A stretch of 64,000 nt of DNA from Archangium minus (GTDB lineage: Bacteria > Myxococcota > Myxococcia > Myxococcales > Myxococcaceae): contig NZ_CP043494.1 of assembly GCF_044360475.1 (NCBI RefSeq), positions 1,364,001-1,428,000 of the forward strand, read 5' to 3'. A program made the position numbers and the translations under genes. Positions 26,204-35,254 of the stretch are shown one piece after another; the first letter of the stretch is position 1; the number at the start of each line of letters is the position of its first letter. The notes beneath the pieces are model-generated. The model saw only the letters and a program-made list of their open reading frames with translations, had not been told where the DNA came from and made no database searches.

Positions 26204-27364
26204 TCAATTTCCCCCGAACGCCAGGACCGTCAGCGTCGTGTTGATATGGAACCCCGAGTAGATCTCGAAGTGCACATTCATTCCAGCCGCCGTGGGAGCG
26301 TGGCGCAAGGTGTCCGCCAGCTGAGCGACAGTGCCCGTGGAGCCGGCGTACCACATGCGCCCACTGCAATGGAAAAGCAGGGCGGCCTGGGGGTTGGGGA
26401 CGCGGCGGGGCAGCTCCTCCTGGAAGAACTGGCGCGTCATGCCGGCCATGTCGCCCATCTTCATGAGCTCCAGCTCGGTGCCCTCCTCCAAGAGGTTGGC
26501 GAAGAGGATGGAGCCGTCGGGCAGGGGCTTCCACGGGGCGCGGATGAAGTACTCGCGGCCCACCTTGAGGGCGGTGGGGTGGACGGCGAAGCCGCGGGGC
26601 TTGCCAAACTCGAGGTCGTCCACGGCCACGCCCAGCAGCTCCGCGTAGCGCGCGGCGGCCGGCTTGCCGTCGATCTCCAGGGCGCGGGTGGCGCTCTCGT
26701 CAACGCGGGTGATGGTGAGGCGCTCGCCGGTGGCCTGGTACCAGTGGGAGCGGAGGGCCCCCCAGGGGGCACTCGTCTTGAAGAGGGCCACCACGACTGC
26801 GTCGGTGACCACCTCGCCATCCACGTGGATGAGGGCGGACTGCTTCGCCGGGTCCTGCTCGTGGTCCGCGGCGCCACCGCCCACCAGCACCAGCGTCTGG
26901 TTCTTCTCGAGGATGCCGAGCAGCAGCTCCTCTTTCTTGTAGCGGAAGCCGTCGTCAATCACGAGGCCCACGAAGTGGCGCGGGTCGATGTCTGACTGGC
27001 GTACGCCCAGGTCCTGGGCCGCGCGCTTGATGGCGACGGCGCCAGCGCCCACGGCGTCCAGGGACAGGCCGGTGCCCAGGCCCAGGCCCACCTCGAAGTC
27101 ACCGGAGAGCGCGCCCAGCACCACGCTGCCGGAGTGGATGCCGTGGTTGTCCAGCTCGCCGGCGGTGGTGGCGCCCACCAGGCGCGTGCCCGGGGGGAGT
27201 CGCTCGCGCACGGCGCGGTTGAGCGCCTGCTGGTTCCGCTCCCGGGAGGCAAACAAGGTGACGAGCCGGGGGGCTGCTCCCTCGAGCTGTCGGATGAGGT
27301 CCTCTGCGGCTGCGACGGGGTCCGACTGCGTGGTACGGACCGTCTGCATCTTCACTCGAGCCAA
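26204..27364 (-). CDS. FIST-domain sensor protein
   Basis: 386 residues. An N-terminal FIST domain (about 30-220: GTRLVGATTAGEL, GSVVLGALSGDFEVGLGLG, VIDDGFRYKKEELLLGIL, LVGGGAADH) is followed by a FIST_C domain (about 225-385: LRSHWYQATGERLTITRVD ... FHCSGRMWYAG). FIST proteins are predicted small-ligand sensors that feed signalling proteins. TTG 27364 is taken as start because GGAGG lies 5 bases upstream; ATG 27349 would sit 20 bases from it. It is 30 bases after the cytochrome gene and 3 bases before the hybrid kinase gene, so all share one mRNA and it probably tunes that kinase. Confidence 0.9.
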   Translation of the reverse strand: MARVKMQTVRTTQSDPVAAAEDLIRQLEGAAPRLVTLFASRERNQQALNRAVRERLPPGTRLVGATTAGELDNHGIHSGSVVLGALSGDFEVGLGLGTGLSLDAVGAGAVAIKRAAQDLGVRQSDIDPRHFVGLVIDDGFRYKKEELLLGILEKNQTLVLVGGGAADHEQDPAKQSALIHVDGEVVTDAVVVALFKTSAPWGALRSHWYQATGERLTITRVDESATRALEIDGKPAAARYAELLGVAVDDLEFGKPRGFAVHPTALKVGREYFIRAPWKPLPDGSILFANLLEEGTELELMKMGDMAGMTRQFFQEELPRRVPNPQAALLFHCSGRMWYAGSTGTVAQLADTLRHAPTAAGMNVHFEIYSGFHINTTLTVLAFGGN

Positions 27365-27394
27365 GAGGACCTCCGGGGGTAGCGGGAAGCGGCG

Positions 27395-29209
27395 CTAGAG
27401 GCCGCTGCCCGGGTGGGTTTTGTGGCAGGCGCCGGTGCACTGCTGGAAGGACTCGCGCCCACCACCCACGTACATGCTCTCGATGGGGCCGAACTTCTCC
27501 ACGTGCGACTTGGGGTAGCTCGTGTGGCACGAGAGGCAGGCGGCCTTGCTGGTGCGCTGCACGCTCTCCGGCGTCAGGTGGCAGCTGGAGCACTTCGCCT
27601 TGGAGGCGTCGAAGCGGTCCGAGCGCGCGTGGATGAAGTGGGCGCGCACGACGATGGGGCCTTCCAGCTCGAAGCCGAGCGGGGCGTGGCAGCCGGCGCA
27701 CGCGGCGCGGTTGTCATTGGCGTGCAGCACGGTGGACAGCTCGCCGCCCTCGTTGTGGCAGGTGCTGCACTTGCCGGTGGTGAGCGTCGCCTCGGTGTGC
27801 CGGGGGGTGCCCACCTGGATTTCCACGGTGCGGCTGGCGGGCACGTCCTCGCCCAGGTACAGGCGGCGGCCCTTCACCGTCACCAGGTAGGTGCCGGGCT
27901 CGGCGTTCGCCGGCAGCGTGTACGTCCAGGAGTCGCTCACCGGCGCGTCCCAGCGGCCCTCGTCCGGGAAGAAGGCGCCGCCGAAGAGCTTGTTGGCCGG
28001 CGGGAAGGTCTGGAACTGGGCGAAGACACCGTCGCGCTCGAGCGTGCCGATGGTCTGCACGTCGTCGGGGCCGAGGAACGCGTCCATGTCCACGATGCTG
28101 CGGATGGGCTGGATGCGCTGGGCGGGTCCGATGATCTGCGTCATCAGCATGCGCTCACGGTGCTTGCGGCGGTAGTACGTGGTGGTTGGGTCAAAGAAGG
28201 CGCTGTAGTACTGAATGCCTGGCTCATTCTGCCCGAAAACGACCTGGTTATACGAGGGGAGGATCCCCTGAGGGTGGAGGCGCTTGCCTGCTCCGTCGCG
28301 CAGCGAGAGCTGGAAGGTGATGGCCGAGCCCGGCGCGTAGGTGCCATCCGCGCGCGGCGGGGTGACCGCCTGGACGTCGATGGAGAAGCCGTAGTCGTAG
28401 GTGGGCTCCTCCACCTGCTCGACGGGGATGATGTAGTCGGCGCCGGGACGCAGCGACCAGCTCAGGCGCAGGGCGCGGGTCTGGGGCGAGAGGGTGAAGC
28501 GGGTGGCGCCAGCGCGGGCGTTGCGCACCTCGACGAGCGCCTCCTCCGAGTAGTTCTTCGCTCCCTTGCAGTCCTTGACCTCGCGGCAGTCGTTGGTCCA
28601 CTGGATGGCGCGCAGCCGGCGGATGAAGAAGTCGTCGTTGTTCCTGCGCTGGTCATCCTTGCCGATGTGCAGGGGGATGAGCCGGCCGGTGGGACGGCCG
28701 CGGGAGTCCACCGGCTGCACGAAGAAGATGCTGGGCTGCTCCATCCACTTCGCGTTGCGGTAGAAGCGGCGGCGGGTGTAGGTGCCGTTGCCGTTGGCCA
28801 GCAGGACGGGCTCCTCATCCGCCAGCGACACGCCCTGCCAGGGCAGGTCCTTGAAGTCACCCGCCTTGCGCAGGCCGTCCACGCCCTCGTCCCGGGTCGC
28901 CGTCACCGAGGCGCGCAGGTCCAACTGGTTGATGAAGAAGGTCTGTCCGGCGCGCACCTTGAGGGGAATGCCCGCACCATCCTCCACCTCGAGCGCCAGG
29001 CCCACGGCGGCGGGCTCGGGGCAGGGGCGCGAGGCCGCGGCCTCCGACAGGCCCTGGGCGAGCGAGGCAGGCGCCTGCGTCTCCTCGATTTCGTGCTCCG
29101 CGCAACCCACACCCAGCAGGGCCAACGTCGCGAGCCACACGCCGGCCAGACGGCCCGAGGTGCGGACAGACGAGTGCGACGGCACACAGAGTGCTTCCTT
29201 CCCGCTCAT
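27395..29209 (-). CDS. Multiheme c-type cytochrome lipoprotein
   Basis: 604 residues. A lipobox LLGVGC (Cys about 36) marks it as a lipoprotein. The first 470 residues are a beta-rich region of unknown type. The last 125 carry heme-attachment motifs CSTCH (481), CAGCH (504), CSSCH (540), CLSCH (558) and a CX3CH variant, CTGACH (591), so four or five hemes. Spare His residues between them could be axial ligands. It resembles decaheme-type outer-membrane lipoproteins only in general plan. GGAGGG precedes the ATG. It heads the operon with the FIST sensor, hybrid kinase and receiver, which suggests redox or electron-acceptor sensing (inference). Confidence 0.88.
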   Translation of the reverse strand: MSGKEALCVPSHSSVRTSGRLAGVWLATLALLGVGCAEHEIEETQAPASLAQGLSEAAASRPCPEPAAVGLALEVEDGAGIPLKVRAGQTFFINQLDLRASVTATRDEGVDGLRKAGDFKDLPWQGVSLADEEPVLLANGNGTYTRRRFYRNAKWMEQPSIFFVQPVDSRGRPTGRLIPLHIGKDDQRRNNDDFFIRRLRAIQWTNDCREVKDCKGAKNYSEEALVEVRNARAGATRFTLSPQTRALRLSWSLRPGADYIIPVEQVEEPTYDYGFSIDVQAVTPPRADGTYAPGSAITFQLSLRDGAGKRLHPQGILPSYNQVVFGQNEPGIQYYSAFFDPTTTYYRRKHRERMLMTQIIGPAQRIQPIRSIVDMDAFLGPDDVQTIGTLERDGVFAQFQTFPPANKLFGGAFFPDEGRWDAPVSDSWTYTLPANAEPGTYLVTVKGRRLYLGEDVPASRTVEIQVGTPRHTEATLTTGKCSTCHNEGGELSTVLHANDNRAACAGCHAPLGFELEGPIVVRAHFIHARSDRFDASKAKCSSCHLTPESVQRTSKAACLSCHTSYPKSHVEKFGPIESMYVGGGRESFQQCTGACHKTHPGSGL

Positions 29210-29534
29210 GGCGGACCCTCCTTCTGTGGTTGGGCGGTGGGCGGTGTTTCACCCGGCCCCGCTGGTCCTCGCCTGCATTCTCCAGCCCGACCTGCCAGGT
29301 TGGAGCTGCGGGTTCATCAACCGTTTCCCCATCGCCAGGGCTACTGGTTGATTCGAGTGATGACAGAATAGAGGGAGTGCTCCTGGAATTCAACGTCTAA
29401 AAGAATTCTTCACTAATCCGTGTAGTCCACTCTTGAGCAATTTATAGGAACGCACTTGTACGGTGCTGTGGGCAACGTGTGGGGTTCTGTACGTGACGTG
29501 TACGGTTGGGTGCGGAGCCTCAGCACTTTAACCG
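29210..29534. other. Intergenic region upstream of the cytochrome-FIST-kinase operon
   Basis: 325 bases without a gene; both neighbours read on the minus strand. It is AT-richer around 29345-29460 than the surrounding genes, holds a candidate promoter (29358-29393), and contains GTACG-rich imperfect repeats at 29457-29510 (TGTACGGTGC and TGTACGGTTGGGTGC) of unknown meaning. Confidence 0.5.
29358..29393 (-). promoter_or_regulatory. Candidate sigma-70-type promoter for the cytochrome operon
   Basis: On the minus strand TTGAAT (29393-29388) and TATTCT (29370-29365) are separated by exactly 17 bases. Each matches four of six consensus positions. A transcript from here would have a leader of about 150 bases. 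Confidence 0.4.
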
Positions 29535-30500
29535 TCAGCACCGGGAGTAAGCGTGGGGCAGCTCGACAGTGAAAGTGGCGCCGTGGCCGGGGTGGCTGGA
29601 GACGTGGATGGTGCCGCCGTGGGCCTCCACCAGCTGGTGGACGATGTAGAGGCCGAGCCCGGCGCCGGGCCGCCCGGTGTTGCCCACCCGCTCGAAGCGG
29701 CCGAAGAGGCGCCCCTGGGCGTCGGGGGGAATGCCCATGCCGTGGTCACACACCGCGAGGCGGGCCTGTCCGCCATCGGCGAAGACGTGCACCTCGATGG
29801 GCTGACCCTGGCCAAACTTGAGGGCATTGCTGAGCAGGTTGGTGGTGACGCGGTCCAGGCGTTGGCGATCCCACTGGCCGCGTACGGGGCCTCGTGCGTG
29901 AACTACCACGGAGCTCCCCACGGCGGCGGCCTGGTCCGCAAAGCGCTCGGCCACCTCACGTGTGAGCTCAGCCAGGTCCAGCTCCTCCAGCTCCAGGGTG
30001 AGCCGGCCGGCGGACAGGCGTGAGAGGTCCAACAGGTCCTGCACGAGCAGGCCCATACGGCGGGCCTCGCGCTCAGCGATGGCGAGCCCCTCCTGGGCGT
30101 GGGGATCATTGCGGCACTGGGCGCGCAGCCGGTACAGGCGCAGCTGGAGCGCCAGCAGGGGATTGCCCAGGTCGTGCGCGGCCACGCCTACCAGCTCGAA
30201 GGCCCCCTGCACCTGGGCGCGCAGCCGAGCGTTCTCCTGGAGCAGGGCCGAGTGGTCCGGCTCCTCGGGGGGGAGCGTCTGGCGCAGCGTCCAGCCCATC
30301 GCGCAGCCCAGGGCCAGCCCGATGAAGCCCGTCATCATCACCAGCAGCCGCAGCTCACGTACTTTCTCGCCCTCGCCTCGCGAGGGCAGTTCTCCCGGTG
30401 TGAGGAGCAGCACTCCCAGGATGGTCGTCAGGAGCAGAGTGAATGCGAGCAGGCTCACGCCCGCGCTACGCGCGGTCGTCGGGTGACGCGGCAGCAACAT
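29535..30500 (-). CDS. Membrane histidine kinase
   Basis: 321 residues from ATG 30500, fixed by GGGAGAG just upstream. Two membrane helices near the N-terminus (about 14-34 and 50-70) enclose a very short outside loop, so there is no room for a large sensor domain. HisKA carries AAHDLGNPL; the ATPase has NLLSNALKFG, a DHGMGIP G1 box and PGAGLGLYIV. No partner regulator is adjacent. A longer upstream reading (to 30623) is rejected because the ribosome-binding site and membrane segment favour this start. It may sense membrane state or a partner protein; the signal is unknown. Confidence 0.9.
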   Translation of the reverse strand: MLLPRHPTTARSAGVSLLAFTLLLTTILGVLLLTPGELPSRGEGEKVRELRLLVMMTGFIGLALGCAMGWTLRQTLPPEEPDHSALLQENARLRAQVQGAFELVGVAAHDLGNPLLALQLRLYRLRAQCRNDPHAQEGLAIAEREARRMGLLVQDLLDLSRLSAGRLTLELEELDLAELTREVAERFADQAAAVGSSVVVHARGPVRGQWDRQRLDRVTTNLLSNALKFGQGQPIEVHVFADGGQARLAVCDHGMGIPPDAQGRLFGRFERVGNTGRPGAGLGLYIVHQLVEAHGGTIHVSSHPGHGATFTVELPHAYSRC

Positions 30501-30738
30501 GTGGCTCTCCCCCCCAGCAGCCCTGAAATCCAGGGTCGCAGGCGGGTTCCACCTTGCCTGTAGAGCCCTTAGGGAGAAATCGCCCTGGTGGGCAGGAGTG
30601 TGTTGGAAGGGTGACAGCGGCATCGCCCCGGAGTACGAGGCCGGGCCTTAATTCAAGGGGTTCGCGGGATGGCTGCGGGGGTGGGGCGGGGTTATGAGCG
30701 AACCCCCTTTTCTCTTTGTCGAGGGTTCGTTTTCGACC

Positions 30739-33700
30739 ATGTCCTTTGTTCCTGGCAACAAGGTCCGCTATCTCCCCCAGCCCGAGTGGGGCGTGGGTCA
30801 TCTCATGGCGCTGCAGGATGCGGGCGCCAAGGCGCTCGTCCTCTTCCCAGCCCGGGAGGGAGAGCCGGTGCTGGTGTCGACCAAGGGCGGGGCCCTGGTG
30901 CCGTACGTGCTGACGAAGGGTGAGCCCGTCCAGACGGCCAAGGGTCGGCGCGCCACGGTGGTGGGTGAGGAGGAGGGTGGCCGGGGCCTGCGCCGCTACG
31001 TCATCCGATATGCGGACTCGGGTGAGGAAGACGAGATGCCCGAGTCCGAGGTGCACGCGCTCGCCCCGCGCTCGGATCTGCTCTCCACGCTGCGCGAGGG
31101 CCGGGTCGGAGAGTCGCGCGCCTTCACGCTGCGCAAGCAGGCGCTGGTGCTGGACGACGAGCGGCGCTGTGACGCGCTGGGCGCGCTGCTGGCCAGCCGG
31201 GTGATGGTGAAGCCGCACCAGGTGGGTGTGGTGCAGCGGGTGCTGAGCGCGCGCCGGCCCCGCTTCGTGCTCGCCGACGAGGTGGGCCTGGGCAAGACGA
31301 TTGAAGCGGGCATGGTGTTCAGCGCCCTGCGGCTGTCGGGCCTGGCGCGGCGCGTGCTGGTGGTGGCGCCCAGCCACCTCACCGTGCAGTGGCTGGTGGA
31401 GCTCTTCCACAAGTTCAACCAGCTCTTCACGCTGATGGACTCGGAGCGCTACGCGCAGTCGCTCAAGGAGATGCCGACGGTGTCCCCGTGGGCGCGCTTC
31501 CCGCTGGTGGTGACGAGCCTGGAGATGCTCGCGCGCAGCGAGGAGCACCGGGAGTCCGTGGCCGACGAGAGTGCTTTCTGGGACCTGGTCATCATCGACG
31601 AGGCGCACCACCTCAAGGGCGAGAAGGCCTTCGAGGCCGCTCAGGGCCTGTCGGTCAACAGCTGGGGCCTGCTGCTGCTCACGGCCACGCCCATGCAGTT
31701 GGATCCGGCCGAGTACCACGGGCTGCTGACGCTCATCGACGCGGCCACGGCGCCCACGGTGAAGGGCTTCGAGCAGCGGCTGGCGCGTCAGGAGGAGCTG
31801 AGCGCGGCGGTGCGCGGGTTGCTCGAGGGCAAGGATGCGGCGGGCGCGGTGAAGGCCCTGGCCGCGCGCTTCCCGGACGACCCGAAGCTGAAGTCGCTGA
31901 AGGAGCGCGATGCGCTGATGCAGCACCTGGCGGAGACGTACAGCCTGTCCGATCGGCTGGTGCGCAACCGGCGCGCGGTGGTGGGTGGCTTCTCCACGCG
32001 CCGCCTGCACCGGCACCCGGTGAAGCTGTCCGCGGAGGAGCTCAAGACGCGTGACGCCGCCCTGGCCGCGCTCGCGTCTTCGAACCTGCGTGGCGCGCCC
32101 CTGGCCAACCTGCTGCGCCGGCTGGAGTCGAGCCCCGCTGCCTTCGGCGAGGCCCTGCGTACCAACAAGGCCCTGGCCAGCGTGGCGGGGAGCCTGAAAC
32201 TGCCCTCGCGCGACGCGAAGTTCAGCGCCTTCCAGGAGGTGCTGCGCGGCATCTGGGGCGCGGAGCCCAACGCCAAGGTGCTCGTGTTCACGGAGAGCCG
32301 TGACACCCTGGAGGCCCTGCGCGCGGAGCTGGGTCGCGAGGGGGTGGAGGCGCTCGCCTACCACGGCGATCTGCCCATGGTGGAGCGGGACCGGCAGGTG
32401 GCGCGCTTCCGCGACCCCGAGGGCCCCAAGGTGCTGCTGTGCACCGAGGTGGGTGGCGAGGGTCGCAACTTCCAGTTCGCGCACCACCTGGTGCACTACG
32501 ATCTGCCGTGGAGCCCGTCCACGGTGGAGCAGCGCATCGGCCGCTTGGACCGCATTGGTCAGAACCACCCGGTGGAGATCCACGTCTTTGATCCGACGGG
32601 CACGCTGGCGTCGGACGTGCTGATGCTGCTGGCGGACGCGGTGGGCGTGTTCGGCGAGACGGTGGGTGGTCTGGACGCGGTGCTGGAGGAGGTGGAGGAC
32701 CGGCTCACCGAGCTGGCGCTGCTGCCGCGCGAGTCACGTGTGGCGTATGCCTCGGAGCTGAAGGAGAAGGTGGAGGCGGCGCGGGCGCAGGTGAAGCGCG
32801 CGTATGATCCGCTGCTGGACATCCGCTCGTTCGACCGCGAGGCGGTGGCTCGGCTGGTGACGCGCGCCCAGGAGCGCATGGGCGTGGAGGCCGACGAGGA
32901 AGAGGAGTCGAGCCTCGAGGAGGGTCTGTGGAGCGTGGCGCGTGACCTGGACGAGCGGCTCGAGGAGACGGTGACGGAGCTGGCGCGCCGAGTGGGCATC
33001 GGCGTGGACACGGACGAGCAGGTGGATGCGTTCCAGTGCGCCTTCCAGTTCGGCCACGCGCTGAAGGTGGAGGGCCTGCCGGGCATCGACATCAACGAGG
33101 ACCGGACGGTGCTGGGCACCTTCTGGCGCGACACCGCGGTGGAGGCCGAGGAGCTGGAGTACTTCGCGACGGGTCACCCCATCGTCGAGGCGCTGTTTGG
33201 TTTTCTGCGGGACGGCCCTTATGGGCGCAGCGGGGCGCGCTTCATTGAGAAGCGTGGGCCGATGAAGGCCAAGGGCGTGGAGCTGCTCTACCACGTGCAG
33301 TTGCCGGAGCCGGAGGACACCTCGCCGGGTGCTCGCGTGCCGAGCCGTCAGCTCGCTCGTTTCTTGGAGCGCACGCTGGTTCATGTTGCGGTGGTGGAGA
33401 GCCCCACGGGTCCGAAGGCGGACTCGGCCGTGCTGCCCGCGCTGGAGGCCGAGGGCAAGCCGCTCAAGGGCGATGAGCTGCTGCGCGTCTTCCCGGGCTT
33501 CGGTTCGTTCGTGGAGCAGGGCGTGCCGGTGGCGCAGAAGGCCGCCGAGGCGGAGATGGCGAAGCTGCAGACGCGGGCTCGTAAGGCCATTGAGGCCGAG
33601 CGTGATGCTGCGCTGGAGCGGATGAAGCTGTCGCTCACGCACCAGGGCCTGGAGGAGAAGGCCGTGGAGTCGCAGCTTGCCGCCGAGCAGCTGCACTATG

Positions 33701-33774
33701 ACCGGCTGCTGAAGGCGCTGTCGGGCGCGAAGGTGGTGCTCGACTCGGCCTGCGGGTTTGTCATCAACCGGTGA
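30739..33774 (+). CDS. SNF2-type helicase, RapA/HepA-like
   Basis: 1011 residues. N-terminal region (1-110) holds two Tudor/SH3-like barrels as in RapA (MSFVPGNKV, then GRRATVVGEEE ... RYVIRYADS). The SNF2 motor follows: DEVGLGKTI (180-188), IIDEAHH (285-291), LLTATPMQL, and later TEVGGEGRNFQFAHHLVHYDLPW with VEQRIGRLDRIGQ. RapA recycles RNA polymerase after transcription; this is the best analogue. ATG 30739 is chosen because RapA proteins begin at this point; ATG 30694, 15 codons upstream, has an equally good ribosome-binding site. The C-terminal third is longer and Glu-rich. Confidence 0.87.
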   Translation: MSFVPGNKVRYLPQPEWGVGHLMALQDAGAKALVLFPAREGEPVLVSTKGGALVPYVLTKGEPVQTAKGRRATVVGEEEGGRGLRRYVIRYADSGEEDEMPESEVHALAPRSDLLSTLREGRVGESRAFTLRKQALVLDDERRCDALGALLASRVMVKPHQVGVVQRVLSARRPRFVLADEVGLGKTIEAGMVFSALRLSGLARRVLVVAPSHLTVQWLVELFHKFNQLFTLMDSERYAQSLKEMPTVSPWARFPLVVTSLEMLARSEEHRESVADESAFWDLVIIDEAHHLKGEKAFEAAQGLSVNSWGLLLLTATPMQLDPAEYHGLLTLIDAATAPTVKGFEQRLARQEELSAAVRGLLEGKDAAGAVKALAARFPDDPKLKSLKERDALMQHLAETYSLSDRLVRNRRAVVGGFSTRRLHRHPVKLSAEELKTRDAALAALASSNLRGAPLANLLRRLESSPAAFGEALRTNKALASVAGSLKLPSRDAKFSAFQEVLRGIWGAEPNAKVLVFTESRDTLEALRAELGREGVEALAYHGDLPMVERDRQVARFRDPEGPKVLLCTEVGGEGRNFQFAHHLVHYDLPWSPSTVEQRIGRLDRIGQNHPVEIHVFDPTGTLASDVLMLLADAVGVFGETVGGLDAVLEEVEDRLTELALLPRESRVAYASELKEKVEAARAQVKRAYDPLLDIRSFDREAVARLVTRAQERMGVEADEEEESSLEEGLWSVARDLDERLEETVTELARRVGIGVDTDEQVDAFQCAFQFGHALKVEGLPGIDINEDRTVLGTFWRDTAVEAEELEYFATGHPIVEALFGFLRDGPYGRSGARFIEKRGPMKAKGVELLYHVQLPEPEDTSPGARVPSRQLARFLERTLVHVAVVESPTGPKADSAVLPALEAEGKPLKGDELLRVFPGFGSFVEQGVPVAQKAAEAEMAKLQTRARKAIEAERDAALERMKLSLTHQGLEEKAVESQLAAEQLHYDRLLKALSGAKVVLDSACGFVINR

Positions 33775-33813
33775 GTCCTGGACGGGGGCTCTCAGGTTCA
33801 ACCTGGGGCCCTC

Positions 33814-33851
33814 GATACCCTCACCCTGTCCCTCTCCCGAAGGGAGAGGGG
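33814..33851. repeat. REP-like single arm, copy R4
   Basis: One arm only: GATACCCTCACCCTGTCC followed by the hairpin CCCTCTCCCGAAGGGAGAGGG, preceded by a fragment of the core (GGTTCAACC, 33795-33803). It lies between the converging helicase gene and the unknown gene at 33871. Confidence 0.85.
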
Positions 33852-33870
33852 TGGTTGTTCTGGGTGTTGC

Positions 33871-34443
33871 TTAGACTCGCAGTTTTTCGCGCAGTGCCTT
33901 GGCTCGGCTCTGCATGTCTGGGTCCAGGCTCGTGAGCTCGATGCCCTTGAGCCGCTGGTCCAGGCTCTTGGGCACCTTCGTCTTCACCAGCTTGCCCTCC
34001 GCCTCCAGCCCCTCCAGCTTGCCCAGCGCCTTGTCCACGATTCGCTCTCGCGGATGGCCCAGCAGGCTGTCCAGGAAGTACGGATCCTCCGGCAGCTCGG
34101 GGTACTTCTCCAGGTACTCCACCACGCCCGTCGCCCAGGCGCGCGGGTCCTCGGCGGACTCCATCAGCTTCTGCATCGCCTGCTTCTGCGCCTTGCGCTT
34201 GCCGTCCGGGTCGAAGGTCTTCGCCAGACCCTCGGGCAGCTCGCCACCCGTGAAGAGCGCGTCCGCCGCCGCCTTGTACTTCTGATAGGACGCGCTGCGC
34301 TCGATGCGCTGCTGCGCCGGGTCGTCCTGCCGGGAGGTGTGGCCTCGGCCCTTGCCTCGTGAAGCGTCGATCTCCCGCCAGCTCTTCGTCCGCTTTCCGG
34401 AGAAGCCCCCTCCGCCCCGATCGTCGTCCTTGTCACGTGCCAT
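33871..34443 (-). CDS. Conserved-looking soluble protein of unknown function
   Basis: 190 residues, highly charged. A disordered basic N-terminus (RDKDDDRGGGGFSGKRTKSWRE) is followed by helices (RSASYQKYKAAADALFTGG, WATGVVEYLEKYPELPEDPYFLDSLL) and a Lys/Leu-rich tail. The repeated helix pairs recall HEAT-like or armadillo units but no family is recognised. Its ATG lies 3 bases after the stop of the gene at 34447-35211, so the two form an operon, and they probably work together. No signal peptide or membrane segment is present. No function is proposed. Confidence 0.75.
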   Translation of the reverse strand: MARDKDDDRGGGGFSGKRTKSWREIDASRGKGRGHTSRQDDPAQQRIERSASYQKYKAAADALFTGGELPEGLAKTFDPDGKRKAQKQAMQKLMESAEDPRAWATGVVEYLEKYPELPEDPYFLDSLLGHPRERIVDKALGKLEGLEAEGKLVKTKVPKSLDQRLKGIELTSLDPDMQSRAKALREKLRV

Positions 34444-34446
34444 TCG

Positions 34447-35211
34447 TCACTTTCCCTTCCGAGCACTCCACAGCGCCGTCATGCCGCGCTTCACCAGGGT
34501 GCGGACCTTCGCCAGCTCCTCGGGTGTCAGGGGATGCTCCTCGTCCTGCTCCGCCTCGAACAGCGCCTCGTCCGCGTACGCGGCGAGGGCCGTGGGCACT
34601 GGCGGAGCCTCCGTGCCCGGGTCCTCCATCGCTCTGGGAGCCACGCTCGCCAGCCCCTGCGGCCAACCGAGCTCCAACATGGCATGCAGCTCGAAGAGCA
34701 AGTGGCGGGCGACACCGTATCCTTCGTCCGTGAGCCCCGCGTCGTCAAGCGCGCCCAGCAACGCGTCCTGCTTGTTTTCGAACGCATCGTGCAGCCGCGT
34801 GCGCGCCTTCTCGTCGTCTTCCAGATAACGCCAGGCCCCCTCCACGAATGCCGTGTCCGGCTCTCCCGGGGCAAAGGGCTTCGGGGGCTCCACCTTCTGC
34901 TTCTTGGGCCGCGGGGGCCGAGGACCGTCCTCCAGCCGCACCGACTTGCCTTCCTCCACCAGGTCCCACAGGCCCAGCAGGTTCTGGAAGAGGCGGCGCG
35001 CCAGCTCCGGGGACTCGAAGCGCGGCTCCTGCTCGAAGAGGTCGGGAATCACCTCCTGCGAGGAGCGGCCCTCCGCGTGGGCCTGCCGCATGTGTGCCAG
35101 CACCGTGAGGCTGTCGTGCGAGGTGCCCGCGAGCTGCAACAGCCCATCGAGCACCTGCGCGCCCTCGAAGTGGCGGACGAACTCCATCTGTTTGGAACGG
35201 GAGCGACTCAT
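34447..35211 (-). CDS. Soluble protein of unknown function, operon partner of 33871-34443
   Basis: 254 residues, acidic and helical. The N-terminal half (SRSKQMEFVRHFEGAQVLDG, LARRLFQNLLGLWDLVEEG) and the C-terminal half (ALLGALDDAGLTDEGYGVARHLLFELHAMLELG) are separated by a Pro/Lys-rich linker (PRPPRPKKQKVEPPKP, about 95-112). The tail runs LTPEELAKVRTLVKRGMTALW. No membrane segment, no known motif. It is the first gene of a two-gene operon that faces the RapA-like gene. Homologues may be limited to myxobacteria, which only a search could show. Confidence 0.72.
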   Translation of the reverse strand: MSRSRSKQMEFVRHFEGAQVLDGLLQLAGTSHDSLTVLAHMRQAHAEGRSSQEVIPDLFEQEPRFESPELARRLFQNLLGLWDLVEEGKSVRLEDGPRPPRPKKQKVEPPKPFAPGEPDTAFVEGAWRYLEDDEKARTRLHDAFENKQDALLGALDDAGLTDEGYGVARHLLFELHAMLELGWPQGLASVAPRAMEDPGTEAPPVPTALAAYADEALFEAEQDEEHPLTPEELAKVRTLVKRGMTALWSARKGK

Positions 35212-35254
35212 GGGGTACGCACCGTAGCGCCCGGACGCCGGGGAGGCACGTGGC

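Noticed and set aside
23090..26995. 1301-codon open frame antisense to the hybrid kinase
   Set aside because: The opposite strand has complete kinase and receiver motifs. The reading is low-complexity (Leu/Gln/His/Arg-rich) and has no start signal.
27413..29371. 652-codon open frame antisense to the cytochrome gene
   Set aside because: The heme motifs, lipobox and ribosome-binding site are on the minus strand.
30466..32583. 705-codon open frame antisense to the RapA-like gene
   Set aside because: Helicase motifs on the plus strand are complete; this reading has none.
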